64,000 nt of DNA from Musa acuminata AAA Group (lineage: Eukaryota > Streptophyta > Magnoliopsida > Zingiberales > Musaceae). The notes below the pieces were generated by a model. It was given only the letters and a program-made list of their open reading frames with translations. It was not told the DNA's origin and ran no database searches. Position 1 is the stretch's first letter; each line of letters begins with the position of its first letter. Made by a program: the position numbers and the translations under genes. The stretch lies in NCBI RefSeq assembly GCF_036884655.1, contig NC_088335.1, forward strand, positions 43,264,501-43,328,500, written 5' to 3'. Shown one piece after another: positions 59,073 through 64,000 of the stretch.

Positions 59073-62000
59073 GTTCTGCTAAGAGGCACTGCATGTGACA
59101 CTATTTCACGAGAATCCAATACCTTTATTCCTCTGATCTCTGTTCTCACTCAGATCCAAGTTGGTATATGTTATGTATCGAAGGAGGGGAACATAAGAAA
59201 AGAGAAATAGCTGTCTCTAATTGAGCAAAATCTTAGAGGCTCACATGAAAACACTGTAACATCATTTCAAGAGGGAAGCTATATGCATCTGTTCAGTACT
59301 CATCAAGCTCAGATACAATGAAGGAGAGAGAAAGAAGAAAGGAAAACAAGAGAAAAAAGCTGTCTCTAATTGAGCAAGTGCATCACATGCCAACGCTGTG
59401 TTGTGGTACAATTGGGAACAGCAAATTGGATCCTTGATTGCATGCAAGGAGGTCTGTGAAACATGGAGCTGCCTTTACATGTGCACTGGTGTACCCTCAT
59501 CATGTAATCTTGGGTGCAAAGAGTTGGATCTGCCATCAAAGACACAGAAGCAAAACAAATGAAAGATGATGAAAAGAACTTGGAGTTGAAAGGTGAACAA
59601 AAGCTGCAATGAATCATGAGGTGGTGTGATCAAAACCAATACAAAAGAGAAGTAGGGAAGGGACATACTTGGCAGAGACAGGCCACATGCATGCACATGA
59701 TTTCCAAGGCCCACACTCACAAACAATTCCTGTGAACTCCTGTAAACTAGTTAGCCACAGCACATCCTCTCACTGATTCATATCATAGGCTAGTTTAATG
59801 ATCTTTTTGCTCCTTGATCATAGATTACTCTGCTTGCCAATAGTAGCAGCTCCCTGTGCTGCTATCATGGCAGTGAATCCTAATGAAAGACAATAACTCC
59901 TTGAGTTATGACAATCATGGAAGTCAGACCAGACAAACAGAGGATTAGTAGCAATTTATCAGACCATCATGACCGGGTTTCTCGCAGAAATCAAATCAAA
60001 GAATCTAATTTATGAGATATTTGGTAGCAGTCACTAGTACAAATAATGATTCAGCAGAACCATTTTTTCCCATTATTGTGATTTGATGCTATAATGCTGA
60101 TACTCTTAACAGGTTGCAGGAGACATGATGTAAGATGCCACATAAAGTTGTGATCTCTTTCTTTCTCTCATTCCATTTCACATTTGTTTTTTATTTCTTT
60201 CTCTTGTTTAGGAAAAATATTTGAATAAGCATGAAAGCTACTGTAGAAGAATATTAAGATTATGAAGGATTTCTTTGGTCCTCAATGACTATGAACTGAA
60301 ACAAGAGAGGGATGTAAAGATAGTTTTGAGGGCAGATAATTGATCATAAAATTAACCAAGAATCTACCCAAAGTTTATGCTACTGTTGAATAGGAACATT
60401 CACAAGAACAAGTATGGTGAGAAAGCAATCACAATTTTGTTTGGATAATGTCTGGTTTTTCAAGACACCAAATCCATAATCCATGCTGATTGACTTCTCT
60501 CAATGATGGTGAGCATCACAAGGATGTGACACACAAGAGCTAACTTAACTCATTGTGCTTAACTTGCCAAGAGATACTTAGCCAAGGAATTGTTCTTTTC
60601 TTCCTTCCAAGGGCCAACAGCTATTTGGTCTCACAAGTAGTGGTGCTGCAAGATCCAGGAAACATGGTGATGGTTGCTCCTCTCTCTCTATCTCTCTTGT
60701 TCTGCCCTCTAAGTCAGCTTTGGGAAAAGGAAGATGATATCCCACATGGTATCCACATGGGAGCTTCTAATCTTTGGATCTCCACATGATGAGTCCCCTG
60801 CCTTTTCCACTCCTCTTCATCATGTTATCCAAGTACAGCTCTTACTGTGCAGCTTTAAATTTTGCCCTCCAGGGCTGGAGGTGGCTTTCCATGTTACTGG
60901 CCATGTTTGTGCTTGAGATGATCCATTAGTGTCATGTTACATCAACTAGAAAACACTGTACATCCAAATTGTCAAAGCAAAATTAATGGTCCTAACACTC
61001 ACACAAACCACCAGAGCACACAACCAAAATTGTTCTTCTTGAGACACTGAAAGAGAGATCACTCTGACTGTTACTGCTGTGACCTTCAAATGAAAGTTGA
61101 TCTTTGCTATTCCCCCTGGATGATCTGTTCTATGTGAATCAACTTAAGCCTAATTGGTAGGATTGTTATTCTGTTCTAATTAATTTGGTTGATACAATTG
61201 ATTAAAGAGACAGATAGTAATCAGAATGCTGATGTATCTGCATAAAAACAAAAGATCTGCTTCAGCTATTGGTGTAGGCCATACTTTTTGAAGTCAAATT
61301 TAGAATGCTGACATAGATTGAATATTTGCAAAGCTCATTCTTTACATGCACATCTTATGATAAAAAAATGTAATAGAATATCTTAAGAGGTTAGTTCTTG
61401 TGTCATTAAACTTGACATAAAGCTAGTTATGTATTTGAATTTAATAACTAAATGGCAAGTCATGAAAAAACAGATCATCAAATCCTCTCCATCAGACTAT
61501 TCTGAAGCTTTTTTGCTATATATAGAGCAGTATTGTCAGTATCAGAAGAAGAAAAAGCCAATTTTATCCTTCTCTTATTCAGAAATAAAGCATGAAAATA
61601 TAAACCCTTCACATTCTGATGCAATTATATTCTAATTCTAGTTTTTAACCTCTCATGGAGGCTTTGTTGATGACAAATAGATTCATGTTGTCACTGAAAG
61701 ATTTCCCTTTGAAAGCCTACAATAATTACTAGCCAGGAGGATGGATTGAAATGAATCCTTCAATAGATTCTTTGCTAAAAGTACCATAAAAAAATGATCA
61801 TCTCACTGGTCTTCAACAGTGTAAAAGAATCCTCCAATAGTCTTTTCTGGTGTATATCTTTCTACCTCCAGAGAAACCATGTTGTTATACATCCAATGAA
61901 CATGGAACACTTGCAATGATCAATCATCAATGGCACTGAACAAGCCAATGCTGCAGAAGTGGGATAGCATGATTGCAAGTGAAACAATCAAAAGGGCAGT

Positions 62001-62756
62001 TGGATAAGAGTGCCAAAACCACCAACATTGATCCTTGGAAGCTTATCTCATTCCCTGTAGAACCCTGCAACAAGACAGAGAAGAGGAATCAAGCAATGCA
62101 AGTGTGTGTGTGTGTGTCATGATGGATGCAGAAGGCATCAGTGCACTGCCTACACTGCCCCTTCATTTTGCACTTGTGGATCTGAAAACATTTTTCCACA
62201 CTCATGAGGTGCAAGCACAGTACATGTTTTGTATTATAAAGACAAGGTTTGATTAGGCAATGGAGGTGGGGCAGTGAGATGGTCCTTGCATCAACTAGGA
62301 GAGGAAAAGGATGAGTGAAATCGCATGCCAAAAGATAAAGTAGATGTCCCCAAGACCTGCCCAAGAAGGATTGAGGATAATACTTACATGGGATGGTGGA
62401 ATAATGCCATATCCTTCTCTCAGCTTCCTGTCTGGCAACCATCCTTATTTTTCATTTTTTTCTGATGCAAATTTGATTTTGTTTTGCTAGAATCCAATCA
62501 AGTACAATGAAGATAACATCATGACTCCCCTGTTCAAGTGAAATCCTATTCCCCATATATACTCTGAAATCAAACACACTTTAGATAGAGAAAGAAATAC
62601 TTTTCACAGAAACTTGGTTTAACACTACCTAATAATCCATATAATTATTCATGCAAGGAAACTAATTTTGAACTCATAATCTCGTTGTTAAATCAATTAT
62701 CCCTATGAATTATTTTTTTATATAAAAAACCTGTTATTAATAGTGCCTTGGAAAAT
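59071..62756. other. Intergenic DNA upstream of the IBH1-like gene
   Basis: No supported gene in either direction. A (TG)n run lies at 62101-62118. Short frames such as 62089-62442 on minus have no recognisable relatives and no splice partners. Confidence 0.5.
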
Positions 62757-63185
62757 CCTGCATAGGAACCAAAACCAGAACCAGAACCAGAAATGATATA
62801 AATGGATTCCAAATTAGCTAAAAAAATGATATAAATGGATTTCAGTAGTTAACACAATTGGATTGTGATTCCTGAACCTGAAACCAGAACCAGAATCAGA
62901 ATCAAAATGAATGGTTTCGATTCGATTCCAAACTAGCTAAAAAAACAAAAGATACAAATGGGTTTCATTATATAGTTAGTTAACATTTCAAACTCAGAGT
63001 CAATGATCTAGATTGAAATCTTGATCGAACCTTTTTTGTTTTTTTTTTCTAGCAATCAAAACTAGCAGGTTGAAATGGAGTCGAACCGATGATTTCATAA
63101 TCGAAAGCTTGGATTCGGTCCGATTATGATTTCATTTTCCATAGGAACCATCAATTTCAATTCCATTTTCCGCGGGATAAAAACC
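62757..63185. repeat. AACCAGAACC-rich degenerate repeat patch
   Basis: Phrases such as GAACCAAAACCAGAACC, CCAGAACCAGAATCAGAATC, CGATTCGATTCCAAACTAGC and GGATTCGGTCCGATTATG occur in two related blocks (62757-62850 and 62870-62990) and a third at 63060-63180. ATGATATAAATGGATT is also duplicated within the first block. GGTTC/GAACC-rich ends are seen in plant hAT-type MITEs; this looks like a decayed relic of that sort. No coding content. Confidence 0.4.
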
Positions 63186-64000
63186 ACTACTTCTGGATCT
63201 GTGATCAAGTATACTTCTAGTGAAATTCATAACTTGCCAAGCTTTTCAAGGGTAATTAAGTTCACTTGAATAGTTTTTTTTTTTAATTTCTGGCTCCATA
63301 TACTTTTACATGTATGTGTATGTTTATTTCCTATCAATGCTTTAATGTACTATAAACAACTATACTTTGTTAAGGTTGTACAAAATCACAACATAGTAAT
63401 ACAATGTTAGGTTAACACTTAATAAAAATCTTCCAAGATGACTTGAAGAGTAGAGAAACTTGTTTTATGTAAGCATATGCACCATAGATAAATTCTTCTT
63501 CCATTGAGCACATGTTTAGATCTCTCTTATTCTTTGCTCTTTGTCTGCTTTATTGTGTAACTCACAACAAAAATAATCTTCAAGCCCTTTCATATATTAG
63601 GAGGGTATTTGGAACAGAGCAGAAAGCTTTCACCCTTCTTCTTCCCAACTAGTCATTCATATTTTTTCACTGTCTCAGCTCAGAGAAAACACAATCTCAT
63701 ATAGCCACAGCCTACAGTTACATTTTAGCTAGCAAGCTAACAAAGGGACAATGAGGCATCTCTCAAATGACTGTTTAACCTCATCCTTGTGATGCAGACA
63801 AAGTACATTGGGAAATCTAACAGTAGATGAGAAGAAGAAACTCTCATCTCCCTTGCTAACATAATGGAGATGAAGTTGAGGTGATAAAATTGTTACATAA
63901 ATAGCAGAAGACAAACCCCACTCCACATGAACCCCATTCTAACCAGGAGATGTCCAACTGATGCCATGGTCACACAGAATACACATTTGAAAGATACTTG
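63186..64000. other. Intergenic DNA to the window end
   Basis: AT-rich, with no recognisable gene. A short minus-strand frame at 63729-63926 resembles nothing known and would need sequence beyond the window to judge. Confidence 0.45.

Noticed and set aside
1..64000. CRISPR arrays, bacterial operons, viral insertions, organelle-derived DNA
   Set aside because: No regular repeat-spacer array, no polycistronic layout, no viral or rRNA/tRNA gene block recognised; the window reads as ordinary plant nuclear DNA.

Overview
The window is nuclear DNA of a flowering plant, most likely a commelinid monocot. Evidence is the many GT-AG introns, AT-rich introns and intergenic DNA, very GC-rich first coding exons (CONSTANS-like gene, aspartic protease, eIFiso4G start), plant-only gene families and copia retrotransposon relics. 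A Zingiberales genome such as Musa or Ensete would fit, but that is inference. No bacterial-style operon, CRISPR array, tRNA or rRNA gene was recognised.

Layout. 1-5 kb: AT-rich intergenic DNA with a non-autonomous inverted-repeat transposon (1341-2238), a related lone terminus (about 4855-4950) and one unexplained micro-ORF. 5.3-6.4 kb (+): CONSTANS-like transcription factor with a single, chimeric-looking B-box. 7.2-13.1 kb (-): 19-exon chloroplast HSP90 with a heat-shock element upstream and a TRIM-like element in intron 1. 15.4-20.0 kb (-): ABHD17-type alpha/beta hydrolase with a Ser/Asp/Lys/Arg-rich decapeptide repeat tail. 22.7-25.4 kb (+): ARM-repeat (PUB/ARM-like) gene, apparently a frameshifted pseudogene. 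27.8-29.7 kb (+): ESCRT-III subunit VPS32/SNF7. 32.9-39.0 kb (+): translation factor eIFiso4G.

39.4-47.2 kb is a transposon block. A very decayed copia element with its LTRs is interrupted by a younger, internally deleted copia element that has an exact 5-bp target duplication. A 320-bp piece of the eIFiso4G downstream flank is repeated on the far side of the block. 47.8-52.7 kb (-): TRF2/HOY1 PH-like protein (ASG1-like). 55.1-56.6 kb (+): secreted nepenthesin-type aspartic protease. 56.9-57.1 kb: MITE-like hairpin. 58.4-58.95 kb (-): IBH1-like atypical bHLH. 59-64 kb: intergenic, with repeat relics only.

The genes are independent transcription units, not a pathway cluster. Exon joins were chosen by GT-AG sites, reading phase and family resemblance; every spliced model given as intact sums to a whole number of codons. 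No convincing new multi-gene system was seen. The best novelties are the chimeric B-box, the A-LTR-internal-LTR-A arrangement beside eIFiso4G, and the inverted-repeat element carrying a GTCGAC-rich array.
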